From Chrysemys picta bellii (taxonomy: Eukaryota > Chordata > Testudines > Emydidae), in the NCBI RefSeq assembly GCF_011386835.1, contig NC_088800.1, forward strand, positions 1,860,001 through 1,924,000: DNA of 64,000 bases, given 5' to 3'. The notes under the pieces were generated by a model. That model ran no database searches, was not told the DNA's origin, and worked only from the letters and a program-made list of their open reading frames with translations. The position numbers and the translations under genes were made by a program. Shown one piece after another: positions 13,395 to 27,707 of this stretch (its first letter is position 1; every line of letters starts with the position of its first letter).

Positions 13395-13948
13395 GACATG
13401 TAGATTGTGGTTTGCGGCATTGCAGCCATGTTGTCCCAGGATACCAGAGAGACAAGATGGGTGAGGTACTGTCTTTTATTGAACCAACTTCTATTGATAA
13501 AAGAGACAAGCTTTGCAGCTTAAACAGGGCTCTTCAAGTCTGGGGAAGATACTCAGTGCGTCACAGCTAAACACAAGGTGGAACACATACGGAGTTAACA
13601 CATGTTGCAAGAGACCATAAAACAGAAGGAATATTGGGATTCATAGAAACCATCCTCAAACCACTCATCACATAAAGAGACAGTTTCCTTCAGGACACCA
13701 CCAATTTCCTTCAGAAACTCCACAACATTAACAACCACCTCAGAACACCAGGGAGGTCACCTCCCTTTACAACAACACCCTTCACAATGACGGAATCACT
13801 GCCTGCCTCAAATATCTACAAGACAATGGACAATGCTCAGATAACCACCCCAAACACATCGCCAAACTCATCCATCTCATCCTCACCCACAGCAATTTTA
13901 CATTCAACACTACATGCTTTGTCCAAACCATGGGAATAGCCATGGGTA
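13395..13948 (+). mobile_element. Penelope-like retroelement fragment with reverse-transcriptase remnant
   Basis: Left part (13395-13600) is a common reptilian repeat with GGGTGAGGTACTGTCTTTTA and AACTTCTATTGATAAAAGAG, probably the terminal untranslated region. From about 13755 the plus strand reads VTSLYNNTLHNDGI, and near 13930-13950 GIAMGTK. These match the conserved reverse-transcriptase blocks of Penelope-like elements (usual forms VTSLYTNIPH and GTAMGT). The frame ends where a Harbinger MITE starts at 13949, and no later part (fingers, YADD block or GIY-YIG endonuclease) was recognised. Decayed and non-functional. Confidence 0.72.
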
Positions 13949-14148
13949 CTAAGGCCCGGTCTACACTGGGGGGGTGGGGGTGGGGGGAAGGACAAGCTAA
14001 GTTGGTATAAGTTACACAACTTCAGCTACGGAAATAAAGTAGCTGAAGCCAATGTACTCAGAGCTACTTACCGCGGTGTCTTCACTGCAGTAAGTTGACT
14101 GCTGACACTTCCCAGTCGACTCCGCGTACGCTTCTCGCTCCACCTTAA
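13949..14148. mobile_element. Harbinger-type MITE, left half
   Basis: Begins TAAGGCCCGGTCTACACTGG (the TAA target plus the GGCC..GTCTACAC terminus of PIF/Harbinger elements), then TTCAGCTACGGAAATAAAGTAGCTGAAG, an internal hairpin. The right terminus is absent, and the copy fades near 14148. It sits in the reverse-transcriptase frame of the Penelope fragment, so it inserted there later. Confidence 0.7.
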
Positions 14149-15006
14149 GTATGTGGGGTATGTATGTAAGACACCCTCGAAACCAACAACTACAGTAGCT
14201 GATTTTACTTGATAAAAGCAGAAACCATCTTTTCCATTATGCTATGTATGATAAGTCAATGCTATGCACTTTTTTAAAAAAGAGATTTAAATAATTCCTC
14301 GATATCCTGAGGGTGGAAAAAAAACTAATAAAAATATTCACCTTGGAAAACTGGCTACTGAACTGGAGGATAGGAGACAGTTTCTATATGTGTTTTACAA
14401 TGCCAGCTCCTGTGTAAGTGAATAGGATGCGAGCACTTCAAGAAGCGGTGCAGAAGCAGCAGTAAAAATAGTCTCAGTATATAGCCATGACATTTCCACT
14501 AACACTAGCGTCCATTAAAATGAAAGTAAAGATGGGACTGTTTGTTTTAGTGGGAATTTCTGCTTTAACACGTTTTCAACAGCTGTCTTTTACATTCTTA
14601 CCATTTAAGATATACACTTGGAAACGAAATATGAAGATAAAGCCAAGGAAATTCTGAGTTAAGGGTACCACTAGGTCTCTTAACACCCAGACATTGTGTA
14701 TCTCAGCACCTACGCACACAATTTTGCTATTGGAAACTTCATAACACACGACGACCCCACATACCATATGCACTTAAATGTCTAGGCACTGAATTAAGCT
14801 TGCTGTACACATAGTGACAGTCTATAGTGATTTAGCTAGGCACGAATAACAGGTTTCTCTTACTCAAAAACAAAAATTCATTTGTAAATGCATTATTGGT
14901 CAATAGACTTTATGGAAAACCAGCTGTAAAAGAATTCTTGTCAATATTATAATTTTAACAATGGTAAAAATATGTATATAATATATAATAGTATAGGACG
15001 TATGTG

Positions 15007-15080
15007 ATGAAATCCTAGCCCCATTGAAGTCATTGGGATGGCAAAACTCCCACTGACTTTGATGCGGCCAGGATTTCACC
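15007..15080. repeat. Short palindromic repeat, TGAAATCCTGGCC type
   Basis: TGATGAAATCCTAGCCCCATT at the left and GCGGCCAGGATTTCACC at the right are inverted copies around CCCATTGAAGTCATTGGGAT..ACTCCCACTGACTTTG. Old non-autonomous element. Confidence 0.55.
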
Positions 15081-15623
15081 TACGGTCAATATATACCTGC
15101 TGAGACAATTACATTACATTACTTTAATCTTACTGGCAGCTTGCTATGAGATGGTGCAAAAATTCCACAGAGCTCTACCTACCAGATAGGCAAATAACAT
15201 GGTCAGTGTGTGTATTCCTCAAATTCATTCTTACTCAGTGTTTCTGAAGAGAGGTCTCTTGTTTGCAATACTCCCTCTTTATTATCTACAGTTAGTTTTC
15301 AGGCTGAGGAGAGATTAATGTTTCTGTCTTCAAACAGGAAGGCACTAGGAACAGTTAGAAAGTTTATAACATGAAGTCTCATGGTTTCTTGAGTTCACAG
15401 CAGTAGGCAGAGAGCTATAATCCTCAAATGCAGAACATATCACCTTTGCTTGGGATTTCAGACAAGTAATCCCATTCTGTAAGTAGCAGTTTGCTAGCAT
15501 CTTTCTCAGAAAAAGCAATTGGAAACTATCAGAAGATAAAAAAGATAGTGAACAAGGTAGGATGTTGGGACAATTCTTATAGTGCTGAAAGCCATTGAAC
15601 AAAACTGCAAATCCTCTAGATCA

Positions 15624-15735
15624 GTGGGTTTTAACCTTTTTTCATTTGCAGACTCCTAAACAATTTTGAACGGAGGTGCAGACCCCTTTGGAAATCTTAG
15701 GCATAGTCTGCAGATCCCTAGAGGTGCATTCTGTT
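15624..15735. mobile_element. hAT-type element, left end only
   Basis: Starts CAGTGGGTTTTAACCTTTTT, an hAT-like terminus, followed by GCAGACTCCTAAACAATTTTG and GGAGGTGCAGACCCCTTTGG, as in an abundant reptilian hAT family. No right terminus was found, so it is truncated. Confidence 0.55.
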
Positions 15736-16777
15736 GCTCTTACTTTTAGCCCGGGGATACTGCCACACCTCCAGCACTCCTGCGTACAAGTAACCCTCAC
15801 ACAGCTATAGCTGCAAGAAACCAGGGTTCCTCTCGTCTATTGTATAGATTACCGGTTAATGATCTTGTCAAGTATTCCAATGAACTTTGCATATCATATG
15901 GATTTTTGTCCAAGGGAGCAAAAGACTGTTAAAATTAGGGCAGTTTTAAAGTTATGTGAGAAGCTGTTACATCTCAAATCCATATCTTATGTCTTCGTGT
16001 CTCTCTTCCCAGGCTTTCATGTTCTGCATTTCTGCAACAAAATACCAACTGTCTTTTCAGTAAAGTACTTGGTGCCCTTATGCAATAAATCATTCATTAT
16101 TTCAGGTTCTTTATACTACCAGTGATATTGTCTTCACAGTGAAAATATTAAACTTTCCTTGGACAAGTAATATTTTTCAATACATATTTTATTCCAAGTT
16201 TTATTAGTCTGCCTTCCTGATAAATTGTTTCATAGGGGGATCAGACATGACAAATTACCAGTAATTATATGGCTGCACTAGAGTCAAAACTGATGAGATG
16301 AACAAAAGATTTAAGGTTCCTCGGGTGATGTGTCCGTTACTGGGATTTCTAGGAATGACTGGGATTCAGAACTTGGCTGGAGTAGTGAATGTTTATGTTT
16401 ATAAAACTTGTGTCATGTAACACAGCACAACTGAACCTTGACAATTTCTGACACCTTAAGATTTCTGACTCACCATCAGTTTTAGAAGCAGGGATGATAC
16501 TGATTTTGTTGCTTTTAATAGCGACCCTAAGACCACCTAATACTATTAAGCCAAAAGCTCTCCCAAGAAATGAAAATATAAACAGCTTTATGCTCCTCTG
16601 CACATATAAAGTCATTGAAATAACCCCACGTCCCTTAAAAGTTATTGAAATCAGTGATCCCGCTTGTATTCAGACACTGAGATCAGCGCTACACATTAGA
16701 TCAAGGACCGTGGCTAAGAAAATAACCCTCTAATGTCAGACTTCTAGGGGATAAGAAGAATACAAAAGTGTTTACGC

Positions 16778-16852
16778 GGGGCCTGATCCAAAGCCCACTG
16801 AAGTCAATGTACAAAGACTCCCATTAACTGCAATGGTCTTTGGATCAGGCCC
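16778..16852. repeat. Short perfect-ended palindromic repeat, GGGCCTGATCCAAAG type
   Basis: GGGGCCTGATCCAAAGCCCA at the left and TCTTTGGATCAGGCCC at the right form a near-perfect inverted repeat around AAGTCAATGTACAAAGACTCC. Length about 75 bases. Confidence 0.6.
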
Positions 16853-19800
16853 ACAGTTATTTGGCTTGGGAAGGACCTTTATTGAGGCAATTAGCCCATT
16901 CAGACGGGATGTTTTAGAACGGAAATTAAGACCAAAATAGACAAAGGATTCATCAGAGCATAGATGGCGACAGGCTCATTTAGTGCAGGAATATTAATAA
17001 ATGAGATTTCTGTAATCAAGTTCATAAAGATTTAATTGAGAAAAGGAATATTCAAAGTAATTGTCTACAAAACATGTCATTAGATGTTCTTTGTCAAGCA
17101 CAGCCAGAGGTTAAATTTGGTTAACGGGTTTAACCAGTTCTCTTAGAAATGTATTTCTGTTAAAACCAGATCAATTTCTGAACTGTTCCTCTTTTTCAAG
17201 CAATATAAAAGCCAGCCAACGTGTCAGATGTTCAACATTCAGAAACATGTATGTGCCACTGATGTAAACCGCTACTCAATCTTTCTCTATAGCAAACTTC
17301 TGTATGTGTCTGCATTCCCATTTACAAAATTACGAACTTCTACAGAACATCCTCACTAACCCCTTTCACATTCTGTGTATCATATTTAATAGTCCTACAC
17401 ACTGAAATTATAACCTCTGATTTGTACGTTGGCTCTATGTTTCACAAAAAATAGAAGCATACATAAACAAAAGTGAAAAAATATATATATACAGATTGGA
17501 TGAAGAAATGCTATGGATCTGTACGAGACACAGGAAATATCTGCATTTATAAGGGAATGACCTTCAAAACTCATTCACTGTTTTCTAGCCTGTAAAATTA
17601 CAGTGATTTTCTCATTCGTGAGAAATTATACATTTTCACCATGTATGCTTTAATTTTTCATGGAATATAAATAGTTTTGCTTAAAAGTCAGCATGAAAGC
17701 AACAAAAAACAAACATTTACTTGTGATAACCTTGATTGTGAGGGTATTATGAACTGACTTTTTCACCTTAAATCATGCATACAACATATTAGTATTTCTG
17801 TTTACTGCCCCAAAAATCATATAAGCTGGTGAAACACAGCATCAAGTGGCATTTTATGTCAAAATTATATACAGTATAAGGATACTCTTATTTTAATTCT
17901 ATTCCCAAGTAAATCAAAGAAAGAATCCAGCCTTTTTCCAAACTGGATTGCCCATACTTACCTATCTAAGCAATATATATCAATTGGATAAAAATTTATT
18001 AAAAGCAATCTCTCAAAAATTAATTGATTTTTGTATAAGCACAACTAATTTGACTGCCATTACAGCCATTTAAGTCACTACTTTGCAGTTAAGGTGGGGA
18101 AAAGGCAAGACGGGGAAGAAAATCAGTAATATTAACATTCCTGAGATGTTATTTACACAGAACAGATTTTTAAAACACATTTATTTATTCTTCTTTGCTT
18201 AAGCAAAAGTGAAGCCTCCCACAGCCTGCAGTATTTATTTGTAACCAGCTCTTTAATTTGAAGTATGCTTCTGCATGCATTTAAAATATTTTCTACTTGC
18301 CTTAGAGCGACAATAGAGTCAGAATCAACAACACCCAAATAAATCAGTGGAGAGGTGGGAGTTGTTGTTATTTACATGTTGCATCACAATTATCCAAAAA
18401 CCTGGCCTGAATTTTCTACTGCTTACAAGTTAGAAGAGTGCCAGTTGACACTCTCAGGAAACAGTATCAATGAGTAAGGCTACGAATCTGTCACAGAGGT
18501 CATGGATTCCACGATTTTACAAGACCTCCACGACTTCTTGAAAATTCCAATAATTCAGCCCCAGGCAGTGGGCATCGGGCTTCAGCCCCAGCCGGCAGGA
18601 CTTGGGCTTCAATACTGATGTAGTGAAAACTGCATTAATGTGTGTACATTTCTGTGATTTATTGTTTATTGCACACATCCTGTTCATGACTTTTAATTAA
18701 AATACCCGTGCCAAAATCTTAGCCTTAACAATGAGCGCTATGGTGTACAGTCAGTCTGCATGCTTATCACATGGATGTTCTCTTAAAAGTATTATTATTA
18801 TTATTTAAAAATTAAGATTAAAAGCTGTCTGTACAAAACGGAAACCTCCCGTACATATGTCAGCCACCCTGTGTCCTCAGTCCTAATGTTATAGTTCTTA
18901 GCTAGTTGTTAAGGCAGTACTGTTGTGATTAGGTTACTCACATTCAAAACATTCTGGTATTCTAGTAGCCTAATGATATCATCACTAAATCCTTACTAGC
19001 AAATCATTCATATCCAGACTGGGGGGGGGGAAAACTGATTTTTACTCAAGAAAATTTCATTATAATGCATAATATCTGAACTCGTATCTGGCCTAGAACA
19101 TTTTGAAAAGTGATCTAGACTATTTTAAAATTAAATCAGTCCCTGGAGCAGGGTTGAGGAAGTACAGGTAAATAACTAAAATCAGGCAGTACTCGGATAC
19201 ATCTCCTGGTATTTGTGTTTGGCTCCGACAGCATTTACTATACTTTAATTTGCATCAAAATCATTCTTAAAAGCACTTACTATACTTATTGCACTCACAG
19301 AGTCATCGGCAGAATTGTGCAAGTCTAAGAGCACCAATTTTGCTCAGCAAGAGGTATAAATTAAGCTCTTCTTCCATCATCCAACAATGTTTACTTGATT
19401 TGATTATACCCCACCAATGGAGAAGCAGCAGCGCTAAAGCTGTTCCATAATCATATTTGCACCAGGGAAGGTTAGTGAAAGTTGCGGGTTTTGATTTTGA
19501 ACACAAAAATTTCACTAAAACTTGCAGCAATTGTCCACGTTCTGGTTTATTATAAAAGATTGAATCAGGGTAATATACTAGCTCTATAAAATAACGAAAA
19601 CACTTATTATACATATATCCAATAACAGTGACGTTGCGGGAAGGGGTGGAGGGTAAGGGGGGGCACAACTTTAGCCCACTGAAATTCATTATATTCCATT
19701 AAATTATTTTTTTTTAGATGGGGGGGGAACATAGCATAAAAAATGGTAAGTAAGCTCCTTGCTAAAAGCTAGAGACTGGCCCCCTTTCACAGGGCCACTT

Positions 19801-20154
19801 GGCCTGTGTGGAGCTATTCTTTTGTGAATGCCAAGAATTCTGACTCACTGAAGTGCTGATCAAAATAATGACGTGAGACATTATTTTCCTGGTGGAATCA
19901 AAAAGCTTCTGTGTGACTAAACTCCCTCCCCTGAGCAACATCCCAGTCAAGCTGATCAGGCTTTTCTTTCGGAGGGCTGAAAAACTGGATCCATCAATTT
20001 GCCCAGTTGAGGGGGGGGGGGGAGGCATTTCAGAATTAAAGGTCACTGAATGAAGTAAGGATTCATTTGCTTTCTTCTCCCTCCTCCCCCCCCCATGTGT
20101 AATGCTTCCAGCTGTTACCATCTAGAGTGGCTGTAATTCACTGATGAGCATCGG

Positions 20155-20159
<5 letters not shown>

Positions 20160-20187
<28 letters not shown>
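20160..20187. repeat. (CA)n microsatellite
   Basis: Perfect alternating AC/CA run of about 28 bases in the 5'-proximal part of FRMD5 intron 1. Confidence 0.95.
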
Positions 20188-20188
<1 letters not shown>

Positions 20189-20945
20189 CCATCCGGCAAG
20201 CCACAGGTTTGTCTTTGTTCCCATCTGAAGGAGAAACCATCCAGATAACTGCAGCATCCTCCATAAAACACCAACTTCACAACGCCCAGCACAGAAGTTG
20301 CTTTAATGCTTAGAACACCCATGCAATCCTAGGAACAGCCCATGTGTCCCCCCCACCCCCGGTGTGTGTCTACAGACCAGCAAGGGAACACAACGTGCTG
20401 GAGAGGGGGAGAGGAGGAGCAGCGAGCAACCAGCACTGGATCCCGCGTTGCTTTTGTTTGCAGTCCTCAGACTCCATTTGGCAACCCGGATTGGAGGAGC
20501 TGAGAAGTGAGATTGCAGCGCCTTTGGGTGACCTGGGGCTGGTTCTTCCCCATCGCCCATATTTGTATTCACACCCGGACAGGTTATTTGCCCCGGCGAA
20601 GGTCGGGATCTCCAGCAGCATTTCGGGACAGCTCTCGGGGCCAGACAGCTGAACTGCAGTGTTTGCACAGGGGCGAGCATGCAGCCTGCTCTTACAAAAA
20701 ATCCCACACACCAGCCAGCCCGTGTGCATCCCTCCCCCGTCCCCAAAACAAAAGTCACCTCCCCCCCCCCCCTCTATACCGCATCTTCCTGCTGCGCCCG
20801 CACCCAGGCTGGGCTAAGCCAGGGAGTTTTCCCAGCCCAGGGTCTGACACCCTCCCAAGTTCTCTGCCTGGGCGCAAGTTTACCCCGAGCCTCCTCTGCG
20901 CGGTTCCCTCTGAAAGTCGCGCTCGGGCTATTTTATTCCCCTTCA

Positions 20946-22790
<1,845 letters not shown>

Positions 22791-22799
22791 GAACACCCC

Positions 22800-25224
22800 T
22801 TGTGTCAATGGGAGCCAGAGTGGGGACTCAAGGGGGTAAGAGCAGCATCTGCCCTGCCCCTGATGTGCTCGGGGAGCCTCTGCACATGCCAGGCTGCTGC
22901 GGCCCCACGGAGCAGGTGCCAGGCGGGTACAGAGCCCCCGACAGCCACTGCCCTGACCCCATCCTCTGCCCAGAGCCGGAGGGTAGGAACAGGCCTGCCA
23001 AAGGGAAGGGCAGACCGGGGTGTGGAAGGGCCACAGATGGGCAGGGGGGTAATCGGTGTGTGTTGGGAGAGGCTCTAGAACACCTATGTATGATCAGGGC
23101 ATCATGGCGCTAGGTGCTGTACAGAGAAGTGACATTCTGACAGGCCCAGCCCAAGAAAGCTGATAGCCTAGTTATGGGGCGGGGGGAGATGATGGAGCAG
23201 AGGAGGGTGGAGGAGCATGTCTGTGTGGAGATTTAGGTGATGCAGGGGGAGGGGAGGAGCCCATTGGGATGCCCCTATTATAAATGCTAGCATTAGGCAC
23301 CATCCCCACAAAACACCATTTCTAAGTCTTTTTTGTCCTCCCCCATGTAGGGGGTTGGGCCACCAGGCAGCCGTCATCCTTCTTGCTCCGGTGCTTTGGC
23401 TCTGTGGCTGGAAGATATGTCTTCTCTCTCCTCATACTAGGAGAGGGAATTCTCTTTGTCAGCCAGCCTACTTGAGAAGAGAAGGATGAATTTTCTTCCT
23501 CCTCCCCTGGAAGAGAAGCACCCAGCCTGTGGCAGCAAAATGAGCCCCTACGAACTAGCCCTTCTAGCTCTCACTTGGGAGAGGGAAGTGGATTAATAGG
23601 TTGATGTCCCAGTTTAGAGGTCCAACATCATAACATCCAAATAATCCCAGGGGCATCTGTGGCCCTGTCTGCATCATTTGACTAGGAGAGCAGTGTTTTA
23701 TTTCAAATTAACTAATAAATAACCTTTTTTGGTTCATGTCCAGTGTTCATTCAGATTTGGCCACAAGCTGTGCTGCACTTGCTGTCATCACAGTTGGCAC
23801 TGTGGAAGCAGAACATGCAATGGCCCTATTGTACATGGGTTAATAGGGCTTGCTTTGCCACAGATTGGACTCAGAGTTCTGCCTGCAAACCTACTCACTT
23901 TCACTGACCCCGCAGATGGTTGTAGCAGGGAGATGGAAGAGAGAGGATCCTGCCCAGGTTATTCACTAAAGTTTCACCCCCAAAACTCCCTGCAGAACAG
24001 ACAGCCACCAGGTCATTTACATCTCAAACTTCCCTCAGTCTGTCACCGTGAGAGCCACTGCCTGGGGTCAGTGGTCTCTCAATTTTATGAGAAGGGCTGT
24101 TGTATAGCTCCTGACACATCTTCCCACCATTCTTTATTGTGCCTCTAACTCCCTCAGAACTACAAGTTCCAGAATTCCTCTGTTCTGAAGTGGGAACAGG
24201 GGTGTCCTGGGCCTGTAGCCTGCCATTAAGGGCTAGCATGCCCTATTACAGAAGCTCATCCCTCAGGGGTAACCCAATAAGTCCTGCTCTACTTCTCAGT
24301 AGGCTTTGCTTTACTTCAGGCTTGATCTGCTTTCTGCATCTCCTCAAATCCTCCTTTCACTCCTGCCCTGCATGTCCTCCCACACCAGGCCCACTCTTCC
24401 CTCCTAGCCGGGACCCTCCCCAACAACAGGTTCATCTAGGCCCTATCTACGCCTCTCCCACCTTGATCCCATACTCTCATGGTCTTCTAGAGGGAGAGCA
24501 GGTAGGATTCACATCACAAAGGCCTCTTACCCCATCCCTGGCCCTGACAACATTGGGTTTGACTCTTAACACTTCTGCATGCTTTTCCAGGGGCCCTGAT
24601 ATCTGTCTTTGGGGTCCTAAAAGTCAGGCCTTCTTCCCCTCCCCTGGCCACTTAACATTTCGGAATCTTCAGGAGACCACCACTATAACCTGGCAGCATC
24701 AGGGCCTCTGTCCAACTGACACTGCAACAGGGGACCACCCTGTTAGCTTGGTAAATCATGAGATGGAGACAAGATGAGGCAAGTACCACCGTCTTGTAGC
24801 AGAGCATGAAACGCAGGTAGTTAGGAATGATTTGCGCACTGAAGTGTTAATTGTAGAAGATCATTCTCAGAAAGGAGCCCAGAGCTCTGTACACTGCTGA
24901 AAACAGGTGCTAGAAGTAGGTCAGAAGCTTACCCTGTGGACTGAGAGGGGCCAGCTTGGATAATACATTATTCAAATACTAATTGGGAAAAATAATGGCA
25001 GACCAACAGCATCAGTGTGTACGGGGCATCGATTGGTACAATTTGAACCTCATGACACCATAGAAGATGTATTTCCCTTTTGCCCAAGATGTTGCTATAG
25101 GATTATTGAGAACTAGAGATCCTAGTTAAAAAATGCAAATAATCTTCCTTCTGTTGAAATATAACCAGTCCTATTATCAGCAATTAAAATTTTACTATAT
25201 ATCATCTTCAGTTATTGCTCAACA
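22800..25224. other. Intergenic DNA 5' of FRMD5, nothing coding recognised
   Basis: Moderately GC-rich unique-looking sequence. A diverged LINE-type fragment (GATCAGGGCATCATGGCGCTAGGTGCTGTACAG) sits at 23080-23150. The longest ORF (24139-24777, plus, 212 codons) has no recognisable domain, no nearby splice pattern I can support and a Pro/Ser/Leu-rich composition, so I treat it as chance. Confidence 0.5.
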
Positions 25225-25350
25225 ATGTTACAAAAGAAATAACACAAAACACCTTCTTACACCAACAGAAGTTGGTCCAATTAAAGGTATTACCTCATCC
25301 ACCTTGTCTCTTTCATGTCCTGGGACCAACATGGCTACAACTAGGCAGCA
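25225..25350 (-). mobile_element. Penelope-associated terminal repeat, reverse orientation
   Basis: The minus strand reads TAGCCATGTTGGTCCCAGGA, then AGAGACAAGGTGGATGAGGTAATACC and GGACCAACTTCTGTTGGTG. This is the same repeat as the left part of the Penelope fragment at 13395-13530. No reverse-transcriptase sequence is attached. Confidence 0.6.
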
Positions 25351-25681
25351 AAACACTTATTAATTCCACAAGGTGTAGACAGTACTGCATCATAGAAAAT
25401 GAGCCACAGAACACTTCCCAGCCAGCTAGATCCTACACATATACAACTATGGAGGCTACATTGGTATTGGTATTTAGGGGGATACGTTGGCCAAGGCTGA
25501 GGAAGAATGAATGAGGATAGGAAAAGTAGGAGAGTTCAATCATGAGCCAGGGAGGAAAGAGACCTTGAAATAGGATCTGAAAAGAGTCAGAGGGCAGCCA
25601 GGTTAGTAGATACCTGTGGAGACTGTTACAGTTCCTGGGGCAGTGGGGAAGAGAGAGCAGAAAGAACGCTTACAGCCAGGC

Positions 25682-26050
25682 CAGTGGCTCTCAGTCTTCC
25701 CAGACTACTGTACCCCTTCCAGGAGTCTGATTTGTCTTGCATACCCCAAGTCTCTCCTCACTTAAAAGCTACTTGCTTACAAAATCAAACATCAAAATAC
25801 AAAAGCGTCACAGCACACTCTTACTCAAAAATTGCTGACTTTCTCATGTTACCACATAATTATAAAATAAATCAATTGGAATATAAATATTGTACTTATT
25901 TCTGTATGAAATTTGAGTTTGTACTGACTTCGCTAGTGCTTTTTATGTAGCCTGTTGTAAAACTAGGCTAATATCTAGATGAGTTGAGGTACCCCCTGGA
26001 AGACCTCTGTGTATCCCCAGGGTTAGCATACCCCTGGTTGAGAACCACTG
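25682..26050. mobile_element. Non-autonomous hAT element, second copy of the 11757 family
   Basis: Begins CAGTGGCTCTCAGTCTTCCC and ends GGTTGAGAACCACTG. The interior follows the 11757-12161 copy closely (for example ATAAAATAAATCAATTGGAA and GTAGCCTGTTGTAAAACTAG). Flanks AGCCAGGC and GCATAGGC are only a weak match, so the duplication has decayed or was lost. Confidence 0.85.
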
Positions 26051-26344
26051 GCATAGGCTATGACGGCTGAACAGAAAGAGATGCAGTTGGAGAGATGGGG
26101 AGACAGAGGCTGGAGCTCAGGGAGAGAGCCTAGCAGAGGGAGGTCATGCTTACTTATCCACAACTTTCAAAAGACTCAGAGTGAGGGTTTTGAGCTGAAA
26201 GTTCACACCTGTTTCCACCCTCCAAGCTGGTTGTTTCTTCTCTAATCAGGGAATTATAAAGAGGTTTTGCAATGGTAGGCCTTGCTGTGTGCATGTGATG
26301 ACGCAGCACCTCACTAGTCTGGATTGCACCCCAGAATGTCACAC

Positions 26345-27015
26345 TGTAGCCGTTCAGACTCACCCCTGCGGTGCCTCCTGCTGGTCGTCCATGGGAATTA
26401 GCTCATCCCAGTTCCGGAGCGCCCTCTGCAGGCCGGTGATTCACTACCGGTTGTCCCCCATGTCCCTCCCTGGACTCAGGTGCCCTTTTAGCTGGGGTGC
26501 TGCCCCTGGCAGTAACCCCTTTCTTTCAGGGTCTCCCCTCCCCAGGGAACCCCCACCCACTAACCCCACCTCACCTCACCTATAAGGCTACTGTCAATCC
26601 TCATCTAGCCCCCACGCCCTAGGACAGACTGCAGTATCAGCCTACTAATCACTGGCAAGGTTGGGTTGGGACCTGCTGCCTTGGCCTACCCCTGGGCTGC
26701 CCTCTGCAACCCCCAGTACCCGTTGGCCTTATGCTAGGCCGCAGCCTGGGGCTTTCCAGGCTGGAGCTCCCCAGCCCTGCTCCACTCAGGTACCCTGTCT
26801 CTAGCTCACTGCAGCCAGGCCCTTCTCTCTCTGAACACTGAGAGAGACTGCTGAGTTCCTGGCTCCCAGCCTTTTTATACAGGCCAGCTGTGGCCTGATC
26901 GGGGTGTGGCCCAGCTGCGGCCGCTTCCCCAGTCAGCCCAGCTTTTCGAGCTGCAGCCCTCTCCAGGGCTGCTTTCCAGCCCTCCCAGGCAGGAGCGGGT
27001 GTCCACCCCGCTACA
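26345..27015 (-). mobile_element. Solo LTR of an LTR retroelement
   Basis: A 671-base block bounded by TGTAGC..GCTACA, so both ends obey the TG..CA rule. It is flanked by CACAC (26340-26344) and CACCC (27016-27020), a 5-bp target duplication with one mismatch. The minus strand has a TATA-like TATAAAAAGG at 26879-26870 about 140 bases from the LTR 5' edge, which sets the orientation. No gag, pol or env sequence is present, as expected after recombination between two LTRs. Whether it is retroviral (ERV) or Gypsy-type cannot be decided from the LTR alone. Confidence 0.75.
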
Positions 27016-27707
27016 CACCCCATGCATGTTTTTTCCCCCCAACTTTTACATTAGGAATATACTGGGTGTGATTCCTCACTGCCTTGCACCTGTCTTCCCT
27101 CCCTTTCAAAGCTTCCTATCTATCTATTGAAATGTACATAGTGCCCCTTACCTGAGTAACTAGAGATAACTATATCTTATTCCTTTCCCTCTCTCCAAGG
27201 TCCCACCAGCTCTGCTCTCCTGCTGCCCTGTCAAGCTCTCTCATTTGAGTCCCCATGGGTTCCCTTGAGACCACTGGCTAGACTGGCTTGAGAGTCTTAT
27301 GCCAGCAGCCCTGGTGCCTGCACTTTGGTTGCCCAAGTGTGGGGTTATCTGGCTTGGCCAGCCTGGACGTGTGCATGGTTCAGAATATCCCAAATTCCTC
27401 ACTGGACACATCTTGATGACCCTATAAAGGGCAGAGACCCTGTCTTCTTTTGTGGTTGTACAACACATACCATATTGTGAACTCTAAAAACAACTACATC
27501 GACCTTTAACTCAAGGTTGGGTGTTTCTTTCTAAAGCTCTTCTCTAGCTCTCCCAGAAGCGATGGACTGGCTGCAGGAATCACTGGGTGACGTTCTCTGA
27601 CCTTTATTACATAGGAGGTCAGGTTAGATTATCACAATGCTCCATCCTGGCCTTCAAATTAATTATTCTATTAAACTAAACTAATAACAGTACTTGTGCA
27701 AAATACC
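27016..27707. other. Intergenic spacer between solo LTR and satellite array
   Basis: No gene seen. A LINE 3'-end fragment (ATAGGAGGTCAGGTTAGATTATCACAATG) sits at about 27585-27665. The remainder appears unique. Confidence 0.5.

Noticed and set aside
24139..24777. 212-codon plus-strand ORF
   Set aside because: No recognisable domain, biased composition, no splice or promoter context.
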